22,157 nucleotides of DNA from an uncultured Butyricicoccus sp. (lineage in GTDB: Bacteria; Bacillota; Clostridia; Oscillospirales; Butyricicoccaceae): the NCBI GenBank assembly GCA_900544475.1, contig UQVU01000016.1, positions 1-22,157 on the forward strand, given 5' to 3'. Positions 1-5,339 of the stretch are shown here, in pieces. Below the pieces are notes generated by a model. The model saw only the letters and a list, made by a program, of their open reading frames with translations, was not told where the DNA came from and did not search any database. Every line of letters begins with the position of its first letter. Positions within the stretch are counted from its first letter, which is position 1. The position numbers were made by a program, and so were the translations under genes.

Positions 1-2524
1 GATATTCTCTGTGTCCCTCTGCGTAGTCCACGACTGCAAAGCCCTTTGGCGGTGTTCCAAGGTCTGTCAGGAAATCCTGTGGAATGGTAGTGCCGTTCTG
101 GTCACGATACAAGGTAATGGTAAACGGTGCACCTGTATCTACGTCTTCTTTGACTTGCTCGACAAGCTGGGTTTCGTCATCATATTCCACCTGTTCCCCG
201 ACGTGTCCGTTCGAGTCCAGATAGTCCAATCGACCAACAGCCAGCGGTTTTACATCTGCTGTTTGTTCGCCACTGCTTTCTTTCGGCTGGTCATTCAGCG
301 GATTTTCTGCAATGCGCCGATCAAAGTCACTGCGGCTCAGTTCTTCGTTGAACAGCGGGTACTCCGAATCATACAACCGAACCATATGATCGTCGATTGC
401 AAGAATTTCATATTCTTTAACGCCCAGATAAACCTTATCGCCAAGTGAGTAGTGCCGCTGCACCGGTTCTTCTTCATTTGCCGGGGCAGCAGTCGATTGA
501 TCCGCTTTCGTTGAAGACTGTTCCGCACTGATTCGCTCAATTTCTGCCTTACTCAGATACCGTCCCAGTGCAATCAACTCACCAATGCGCTTCTCAACAA
601 TATTCCAGGACAGATTAACTGCCTTGCTGCCGTCATCATGCAGTTTGCTGAGGTGAATCCCCTTTGCATCATACTCCAGCCAGTAGTCTGTACCGGGAAT
701 GGCATCAGAATGGCCGCCGATTCCGTACTCTCGCCGCAGAAACCGAACATTCGCTTCTGTTCCTTCCTGCTTGAGAAACTGTTGGTAGATGCGCCGTTTT
801 CCGTCTTCAAATCCGCTGCCACTGCTGAGTACATAATCAATCGCGTCTTGCGGCATAACAAAAGCCGAGTCTTTTTTGGACTCGGCTTCGCCAATCAGAG
901 AAAGCTGTTCATTTACGCTGGGCAAAACTGCTTCATCCGGTGAAAGCCACTCATGCAGCACGATCATTCCGGTAATATGGTCTGCAACCGTGCTCCACTT
1001 CATAATCACTCTCTGATCCGGGTCGCTTGCCGAGCCTCGCCACATCATAAACACTGTGTCAAATGCTCGATAGCCTGCCCGCTGACCGTTGCTCAGTATC
1101 ATTTCGGTGAACGTGTTATCAAAGAACGTTTTGATAAAATCTGCACGTTCATTCTTGTCCTCATGGTCAGAAAAAAATGAAGCGATTTCTGTCCGATGGC
1201 CTTTCAGCGCATCACTGGTACGCAGCAGCTCATTCTTTTCCTCATCGGAGTGGTAATACGGCGCCTTGGAGTCCTTGTACCACTCATCGTGAAAGACCTC
1301 CAATCCGGTCGAGCCAACGGCCCGCATCGTGGCAGCGCCAATATCTCGCGTTACCGGTACACCAGTTCCTTCAGCACGATTTCCTCCGCTGCTGCCTGGA
1401 TGTTGTTCATCAGCCCGACCCACTTCATCTGGTTCTCCGCTTTCAGGCTCTCGTTCACGCCCTCCTGCTTTGCCATCTGCGCGGTCAGCGTTTCCATCAT
1501 CTCGTTCGCCTGACGGTCGATCTCCTCCAGGTGCTGATTCAGCTTGCCGGTCAGCAGCATCGCTGTGTACGTGCCGTTCCGGTTCTCCCGAAGGAATCTC
1601 CGCCGCAGCATTCCATACCTCCCAACCTTCGGTGCCTCCGGCACGATCAGATCCGGCAGATAATACTCGCCCTCCTTGTGATAGGTCACTTCCATATTCA
1701 GCGCTCCCTTCTGTTGTTGCTGTTCTGTTCACATCATACCGGCTGTCCGCCGGAACCTCAAATGTGCGATTCTGATTTCTTTCTTCTCGCTGCAAATCCT
1801 GCACTAAAACTGCGATTTCGCGGAGCAGAACCTCAGACATATCACTGACTGCTGCTCCCAGAATGGAGATAACCTCTGGCGTATTAAAATTGCAGACCTT
1901 GTCCAGAGAATTTCCGAAATATGCTCTGCCCGGAAGTCCACTGCGGATATGCAGCATATAGCCGACACTGTAACTGAGTGCGGTCAGCATTTGTAGGCGT
2001 GTATTGTCCTCGTCCAGCTTTTCCAGCAGGCTGCCCGCTTTTGCCTCCATCAGCTCTGCCAGATAATCCTGATAATTATCATTAACGAATGTGACCGCCA
2101 CATTGAGCAGACAATCCTCCAGTGACTCATGGGTATCAACCTCATATCGTTCTGCCAAAACCTTTTTGACAGGCTCAACGAATCTCTGTTCCATCTTCCA
2201 GATGGGAACTTCTTTGCCCGCTCTGCTGTTGGTGTCGGATACATCAAACACATGACGCAGCTTATACGGTGCATCCGTATCGACCAGCAGCGCAATGCCT
2301 TTGGTATTGCGATTAACCCAGCGGCCATGCTTATTCCACCAGCTGACTTCGGCGCAGGCTGTCGCATCAGGCTTCTGTGCGAAAATCAGCAGCTGCTCTT
2401 GAAACGAATATTTGAAATTATTCGCCGCAGTGGTCAAGAAGTCCATATAGTGATTCGTATCCACTGTCAAAGTCCGCAGATGTTCCGCCTCCATCTCCGT
2501 GATCACCTGATACTTGCTCGGCAT
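1..2524 (-). CDS. N-terminal 841 residues of a very large ICE polyvalent protein (helicase/methylase type), 3' end outside window
   Basis: One uninterrupted minus-strand frame runs from an ATG at 2524 to the window edge. The start reads MPSKYQVITEMEAEHLRTLT and has GGAGG eight bases upstream. The N-terminal section (about residues 10-60, with FQEQLLIFAQKPDATAC) and a later section with FLRREYGIGGHSDAIPG followed by EYDAKGIHLSK (from about residue 590) match, from memory, the multi-kilobase helicase or DNA-methylase-like proteins of Tn1549-like elements. Their catalytic domains lie further downstream and are not visible here. Residues about 277-391 are a Gly/Arg/Asp/Glu-rich, probably disordered linker. 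That linker is also read in a second frame as TnpV. The first 107 bases overlap the upstream gene. The likely role is processing or maintenance of element DNA during transfer. Family placement is fairly sure; biochemical function is inference. Confidence 0.8.
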   Translation of the reverse strand, partial: MPSKYQVITEMEAEHLRTLTVDTNHYMDFLTTAANNFKYSFQEQLLIFAQKPDATACAEVSWWNKHGRWVNRNTKGIALLVDTDAPYKLRHVFDVSDTNSRAGKEVPIWKMEQRFVEPVKKVLAERYEVDTHESLEDCLLNVAVTFVNDNYQDYLAELMEAKAGSLLEKLDEDNTRLQMLTALSYSVGYMLHIRSGLPGRAYFGNSLDKVCNFNTPEVISILGAAVSDMSEVLLREIAVLVQDLQREERNQNRTFEVPADSRYDVNRTATTEGSAEYGSDLSQGGRVLSAGSDRAGGTEGWEVWNAAAEIPSGEPERHVHSDAADRQAESAPGGDRPSGERDDGNADRADGKAGGREREPESGEPDEVGRADEQHPGSSGGNRAEGTGVPVTRDIGAATMRAVGSTGLEVFHDEWYKDSKAPYYHSDEEKNELLRTSDALKGHRTEIASFFSDHEDKNERADFIKTFFDNTFTEMILSNGQRAGYRAFDTVFMMWRGSASDPDQRVIMKWSTVADHITGMIVLHEWLSPDEAVLPSVNEQLSLIGEAESKKDSAFVMPQDAIDYVLSSGSGFEDGKRRIYQQFLKQEGTEANVRFLRREYGIGGHSDAIPGTDYWLEYDAKGIHLSKLHDDGSKAVNLSWNIVEKRIGELIALGRYLSKAEIERISAEQSSTKADQSTAAPANEEEPVQRHYSLGDKVYLGVKEYEILAIDDHMVRLYDSEYPLFNEELSRSDFDRRIAENPLNDQPKESSGEQTADVKPLAVGRLDYLDSNGHVGEQVEYDDETQLVEQVKEDVDTGAPFTITLYRDQNGTTIPQDFLTDLGTPPKGFAVVDYAEGHREY
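1351..1695 (-). CDS. tnpV: TnpV-family transposon-encoded protein, nested in another frame of the large helicase-like gene
   Basis: This 114-residue frame opens with MEVTYHKEGEYYLPDL. It contains VGRYGMLRRRFLRENR, SGKL-like LLTGKLNQHLEEID, and ends QMKWVGLMNNI then AAEEIVLKELVYR. These blocks are the hallmark of the TnpV family known from Tn4451-type elements, whose members are about 110-120 aa, so it looks full length. A Shine-Dalgarno sequence (GGGAG) lies eight bases before the ATG. The whole frame lies inside the large polyvalent gene on the same strand in another phase, and both frames are open throughout. TnpV's role is not established; it was described among transposition and mobilisation proteins. 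It could be an actively translated nested gene, or an old insertion whose alternative frame was adopted as a linker by the host protein. Confidence 0.7.
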   Translation of the reverse strand: MEVTYHKEGEYYLPDLIVPEAPKVGRYGMLRRRFLRENRNGTYTAMLLTGKLNQHLEEIDRQANEMMETLTAQMAKQEGVNESLKAENQMKWVGLMNNIQAAAEEIVLKELVYR

Positions 2525-2867
2525 CTCGCTCACCTCCATCATCAATCTGAATTGTCACTTCAACAGGAATCGGCAGCTCTCCTAAAAGCGAAGAATACAG
2601 CAGTCCTGTCCGGGCATTGGATATTTTCGTCACCAGTCCAGTCAAACGAAAGACCGTCGCATTCACTTCTTCCTGATTTGCTGCAAAGTAGTATCCGCTC
2701 CGGTCACTGCAAATAGGAACGCCATCCTGACGCAAGCGATTGATCTTGCGGCGCAGGTTACGCCCGTTCAAGGAAAAAAGCTGCTCCAGCTCTGTGCTCG
2801 GAACAGCTTTTTCTTTTCCGGTGTGATATTTCTTCAGATACACGCACAGTGCTGCGTTCTTATCCAT
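2418..2867 (-). CDS. Conserved ICE protein with predicted N-terminal helix-turn-helix
   Basis: The product is 149 residues. The N-terminal 60 residues read as a winged-helix-like unit: a helical MDKNAALCVYLKKYHTGK, then STELEQLFSLNGRNLRRKIN and a turn leading to GVPICSDRSGYYFA. This resembles the DNA-binding half of helix-turn-helix proteins found just upstream of the large helicase-like gene in Tn1549-like elements. The start is supported by GGAGG nine bases upstream. Residues up to about 112 (PVEVTIQIDDGGE) look like real protein. The last 35 residues are Gly/Asp/Ser-rich and overlap the first 107 bases of the next gene in another frame, so they may be only a tolerated tail. It lies in a tight run with the two genes before it. 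A role in controlling the element or priming its DNA processing is a guess. Confidence 0.7.
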   Translation of the reverse strand: MDKNAALCVYLKKYHTGKEKAVPSTELEQLFSLNGRNLRRKINRLRQDGVPICSDRSGYYFAANQEEVNATVFRLTGLVTKISNARTGLLYSSLLGELPIPVEVTIQIDDGGERDAEQVSGDHGDGGGTSADFDSGYESLYGLLDHCGE

Positions 2868-2882
2868 ACGCTCCTTCCTCCA

Positions 2883-3434
2883 TCATCGTGCATCTCTTTG
2901 CACACTTGACAAGCTCTGTTTCGGGAAATCCCAGCCATAGACCTTGCCGATTTCATCGCCCAGCCGGCGGGTTATGCGCGTAATATCCGCCCTTGTTGCG
3001 GTGCCGCGATAAATTTTCTCTTTCAGATTCTCAATCTTCGCATCGCTGACACCGTCCTTATAGGTTCGATAGAGATAATGGTTGGTGCCATCATGGTGAA
3101 CCGCATCACAGCGCATATCACCCAGCCTGTCAACATACCAGGTTACATAGTCGCACTCCGAGAACAGGCAGTCCTTGATGTTGCCGCTCTTGATTTCCTT
3201 GTAGCCGCTGTAACGTCCATTCCAGAGGCCGAGATCGACAATCACCAGAATCGGCTTATCCAGCTGAATATCGAGATTCATGCGTTCATCGTCCAGATAT
3301 TCGCTATTCCGTTCATACATCTTTTCCTCCCGTTCCTGTTCGGAAAGTTCGGGATACTCTGCCTCCAGGTCCTCACGCCAATCCTCGTAATCCAACGAGT
3401 AATTGCTCCAAATCAGGTATTTCGGCTCTGTCAT
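2883..3434 (-). CDS. Conserved ICE hypothetical protein, acidic, 183 aa
   Basis: I do not recognise a named domain. The protein starts MTEPKYLIWSNYSLDYEDWR and has a strongly acidic, helical segment (ELSEQEREEKMYERNSEYL), then a compact core with ILVIVDLGLWNGRYSGYKEI and YVTWYVDRLGDMRCDAVHHD. That core resembles short element proteins normally found between the helicase-like gene and the partition genes. The C-terminal part (ITRITRRLGDEIGKVYGWDF) is basic and helical. The start overlaps the previous stop by four bases (ATGA) and is preceded by a GAGGTGA ribosome site, so the two are probably translationally coupled. No signal peptide or membrane segment is visible, so it should be cytoplasmic. 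Confidence 0.75.
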   Translation of the reverse strand: MTEPKYLIWSNYSLDYEDWREDLEAEYPELSEQEREEKMYERNSEYLDDERMNLDIQLDKPILVIVDLGLWNGRYSGYKEIKSGNIKDCLFSECDYVTWYVDRLGDMRCDAVHHDGTNHYLYRTYKDGVSDAKIENLKEKIYRGTATRADITRITRRLGDEIGKVYGWDFPKQSLSSVQRDAR

Positions 3435-4150
3435 CGCGCATCACCTCGATCCTTTGGGCGGCTGCGTGTATTTCGGGTAGTATTCTCCATCGTATCCAGC
3501 GGCAGCACCGTGTTATGGCAACGTTCCATCTGTTCGGCAAACTGGCAGATATGATATATCGAGTCCCAGCTGGAGCCGATTTCTACATGGTAATCGTCGA
3601 TGTACCTGCAAACCCTGTCTATATGGGTTCCGTCTTGCCGCAGGATACGAATTTTACCGCCATCTGGCAGGCGAAAGAGCGCCGTATAATCCGATGTGAT
3701 AAAGCGAATCCCTTTTTCTGCCTGATGCAAATGATGGTCCAGAAACTCTCTCTTGTAGCAGTAGCAGTAAACCGTATACATTCCTTTCTGTGGATTCAGC
3801 CGCAGAAGATAAGAATAATCCTTTGTATCCGCACGGAACGCGAAATCCTGACCCGCAAGGTCAATCGCACTGTCGATCTGACGGTAACAGTACGCTGATA
3901 CCGCCGCTCTGCTTTTCAGAAAACCGTCATCTTCTCTCAGCTGATTGATTAACTGATTAAACTCGTCATCAAACTCGGGCGTCAGAAGCCTCTCACAATG
4001 ACTGGTCCAGTCATGAAAGAACTGATCGCCGCTGTCACCCATATCTGCACGCAAATGACCGATACAGCCGGTCTGTCCCATAATCTGGTCAGACTGCGTA
4101 TAGCAGTACATCTGCTCGGTCTTTGTGGCAGGTCTTACTTCAATATCCAT
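3431..4150 (-). CDS. Conserved ICE hypothetical protein, 239 aa
   Basis: The product begins MDIEVRPATKTEQMYCYTQS and contains QTGCIGHLRADMG, LLRLNPQKGMYTVYCYCYK and RYIDDYHVEIGSSWDSIYHI. I recognise this pattern as a widely distributed but unnamed protein of Clostridia conjugative elements. Its role is unknown. It is rich in Cys and Tyr, has no signal peptide or membrane segment, and has a short basic tail (TRNTRSRPKDRGDAR). The ATG at 4150 has GAGGAGG seven bases upstream. It is the first gene of the minus-strand run leading into the large helicase-like gene and overlaps the next start by four bases. A TATAAA at 4176-4181 is a possible -10 box, but I see no convincing -35. Confidence 0.78.
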   Translation of the reverse strand: MDIEVRPATKTEQMYCYTQSDQIMGQTGCIGHLRADMGDSGDQFFHDWTSHCERLLTPEFDDEFNQLINQLREDDGFLKSRAAVSAYCYRQIDSAIDLAGQDFAFRADTKDYSYLLRLNPQKGMYTVYCYCYKREFLDHHLHQAEKGIRFITSDYTALFRLPDGGKIRILRQDGTHIDRVCRYIDDYHVEIGSSWDSIYHICQFAEQMERCHNTVLPLDTMENTTRNTRSRPKDRGDAR

Positions 4151-4210
4151 CGTCTTTCCTCCTCATCTATGTGATTTTATACGCTGCTTGCAGTGTATGT
4201 AGCCGTACCT

Positions 4211-4239
4211 TTGCGCTTGTGCAGTTTCGCCCTTATACT
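4211..4239 (+). promoter_or_regulatory. Predicted sigma-A promoter of the stalk-domain gene
   Basis: The -35 box is TTGCGC (4211-4216), followed by 17 bases and the -10 box TATACT (4234-4239). It lies 32 bases before the start of the plus-strand gene at 4271, the only plus-strand gene, and is back-to-back with the minus-strand operon start at 4150. Confidence 0.6.
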
Positions 4240-4241
4240 AA

Positions 4242-4257
4242 ATTCATCAAAATGAAT
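4242..4257. repeat. Inverted repeat at the transcription start, possible operator
   Basis: ATTCAT and ATGAAT are perfect 6-bp arms separated by CAAA. They sit between the -10 box (ends 4239) and the ribosome site GGAGG (4259-4263), a position where a repressor could block initiation. The arms are short and AT-rich, so chance is possible. Confidence 0.35.
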
Positions 4258-4270
4258 CGGAGGTACTCCC

Positions 4271-4882
4271 ATGAAACGAATTACATACTTTCTGTCCGGT
4301 GCATTGGCGGCTCTGCTGATCAGTTCTGCAACAGTTTCCGCCTTTGCAGCCGGCGGTCTTATCACCCTCAACGTCCAGCCGGCACAGGTCATGGTCAACG
4401 GCGAGGTTTTTCAGCCTAAAGATGCACAGGGTCGTGATGCTCTTGTTTTCACTTACAACAGCACGACCTATGCACCGGTTCGTGCGCTGGCTGAAGCATA
4501 TGGTCTGACCGTCGGTTATGATTCGGCCAAAAACATGGCTACTGTTGACGGTGCTGCACAGGCCGCTAATCAAACTGGCAGTTTTTCCTCTCAGTGGACG
4601 GTCACGGAAAAGCCGGTCACCCGATACGGTAATGAGCATATCTTCACTGCCGTTTATTCCGGCCCGCTTTCCATGGACAAATTCAAAAGCTGGTGGAAGT
4701 CAATGAATGCCGCTGATCTGAAGGCGCAGGCAGAACAAATGGCTTTGAAGGCTCAGTCTGACCTCCTCGGCTCCGAAATCACCATGTATTTCAGCTTTGG
4801 TTCTTATAATCTCGGCACTGCCTTTGCACAATCCGGCTGCACATTCAGCAACTTCGACCCCGCCTCTGTCTGGATCAAGTAA
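4271..4882 (+). CDS. Secreted protein with copper-amine-oxidase-N-like stalk domain
   Basis: The product is 203 residues. Residues 1-27 form a signal peptide (Lys/Arg start, hydrophobic core, cleavage near SAFA-AG). Residues about 30-95 form a stalk-type domain like those called copper amine oxidase N-terminal: TLNVQPAQVMVNG, TYNSTTYAPVRALAEAYG and VGYDSAKNMATVDG. Such domains are extracellular and do not imply amine oxidase activity. The remainder (FSSQWTVTEKPVTRYGNEHI onward) is unassigned and contains a single Cys. The start is well supported by GGAGG seven bases upstream. It is the only plus-strand gene in the window, with its own promoter and terminator, which suggests independently controlled cargo displayed outside the cell. 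The secreted S-layer-homology gene is nearby, so the two may work together at the surface. Confidence 0.85.
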   Translation: MKRITYFLSGALAALLISSATVSAFAAGGLITLNVQPAQVMVNGEVFQPKDAQGRDALVFTYNSTTYAPVRALAEAYGLTVGYDSAKNMATVDGAAQAANQTGSFSSQWTVTEKPVTRYGNEHIFTAVYSGPLSMDKFKSWWKSMNAADLKAQAEQMALKAQSDLLGSEITMYFSFGSYNLGTAFAQSGCTFSNFDPASVWIK

Positions 4883-4890
4883 TTCTCATG

Positions 4891-4923
4891 ACAACACCCT
4901 GTCCATAATGGACAGGGTGTTGT
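4891..4923. terminator. Strong hairpin between convergent genes
   Basis: Two perfect 14-base arms (4891-4904 and 4910-4923, starting ACAACACCCTGTCC) enclose a five-base ATAAT loop. It lies 8 bases after the plus-strand stop and one base after the stop of the minus-strand 26-aa frame. The U-rich tract is weak on both sides, so it probably acts bidirectionally as a stable hairpin rather than a textbook terminator. Confidence 0.7.
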
Positions 4924-4924
4924 T

Positions 4925-5005
4925 CTACTTTCGCCACCAGCGCCAAAGCAATACACCAATGACAGTCGCTGCTGCCGCTGTGCCGCAGATTACACGCTTT
5001 CTCAT
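4925..5005 (-). CDS. 26-residue hydrophobic membrane peptide
   Basis: A very short frame starts MRKRVICG, continues with an Ala/Val/Ile/Leu membrane segment (TAAAATVIGVLL) and ends in a Trp/Arg/Lys tail (WRWWRK). A strong ribosome site (GGAGGAGG) lies about seven bases before the ATG, which is the main support for translation. The charge layout (basic start, single membrane helix, aromatic and basic end) is that of tiny membrane proteins, including type I toxin peptides and element-encoded membrane peptides. It lies downstream of the 49-aa gene, separated by a hairpin at 5032-5062, and ends at the convergent terminator. The function is unknown. Confidence 0.55.
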   Translation of the reverse strand: MRKRVICGTAAAATVIGVLLWRWWRK

Positions 5006-5031
5006 TTTCAACCCTCCTCCTGGATAAAAGA

Positions 5032-5062
5032 ACATCGGCCATTGCACAGCAACAGCCGATGT
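5032..5062 (-). terminator. Hairpin between the 49-aa and 26-aa genes
   Basis: Arms ACATCGGC and GCCGATGT (5032-5039, 5055-5062) are perfect 8-bp partners around a 15-base loop. On the minus strand they are followed by TTCTTTTA. It lies 20 bases after the 49-aa gene's stop and just upstream of the ribosome site of the 26-aa peptide, so it may be a leaky terminator setting the ratio of the two products. Confidence 0.5.
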
Positions 5063-5081
5063 ATGTAAGTCTATTCGCTTT

Positions 5082-5231
5082 TCAGCCCAGTTTGACCAGC
5101 AGTTCATCAACCGGATCGGTAATATGTCCCTGCGCCAGCAGCTTATTTCTCCAGATGAGCAGATATCTCCGGAGCATCTGCAATTCCTTATATGTGATTT
5201 CCAGCTGAACTGTATTCTCTCGTTTGAACAT
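5082..5231 (-). CDS. Small helical protein, 49 aa
   Basis: The product begins MFKRENTVQLEITYKELQML and continues RRYLLIWRNKLLAQGHITDP, ending VDELLVKLG. It is predicted almost entirely helical with alternating charged and hydrophobic residues, and has no signal peptide. No named family is recognised. The chosen ATG at 5231 has AAAGGAG nine bases upstream and lies 27 bases after the -10 box of a good promoter. Longer in-frame starts further upstream would read through that promoter, so I reject them. The promoter carries a palindrome over its -35 box, which points to tight control. A small DNA-binding or partner protein is possible but unsupported. Confidence 0.65.
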   Translation of the reverse strand: MFKRENTVQLEITYKELQMLRRYLLIWRNKLLAQGHITDPVDELLVKLG

Positions 5232-5258
5232 TTGCAAGCACTCCTTTCTCTTGACTTC

Positions 5259-5287
5259 ATCATATATGCCGTAAGAAGTGTTTGCAA
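5259..5287 (-). promoter_or_regulatory. Sigma-A promoter of the 49-aa gene
   Basis: On the minus strand, TTGCAA (5282-5287) is followed after exactly 17 bases by TATGAT (5259-5264). This is the best promoter in the element part. It places transcription start about 20 bases before the ATG at 5231. Confidence 0.7.
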
Positions 5288-5297
5288 ATATGCAAAC
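5280..5297. repeat. Palindrome over the -35 box, candidate operator
   Basis: GTTTGCA and TGCAAAC are perfect 7-bp arms separated by four bases (AATA). They overlap the -35 hexamer at 5282-5287, the usual position for a repressor or activator site. Confidence 0.5.
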
Positions 5298-5306
5298 GGT
5301 ATGTAT

Positions 5307-5330
5307 GTGGCCTGTCGATTGACAGACCAC
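5307..5330 (-). terminator. Hairpin after the S-layer-homology gene
   Basis: On the minus strand, arms GTGGTCTGTC and GACAGGCCAC (one G-U pair) flank the loop AATC, nine bases after the stop at 5340. There is no U-run afterwards, so termination would be weak or protein-aided. Confidence 0.4.
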
Positions 5331-5339
5331 TGGAAAGCC

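Noticed and set aside
574..894. 106-codon minus-strand frame
   Set aside because: It is out of phase with the large helicase-like gene, which continues in a conserved frame with FLRREYGIGGHS.
1177..1848. Plus-strand frames of 105-223 codons across the TnpV region
   Set aside because: They oppose two real minus-strand frames and show no family similarity I recognise.
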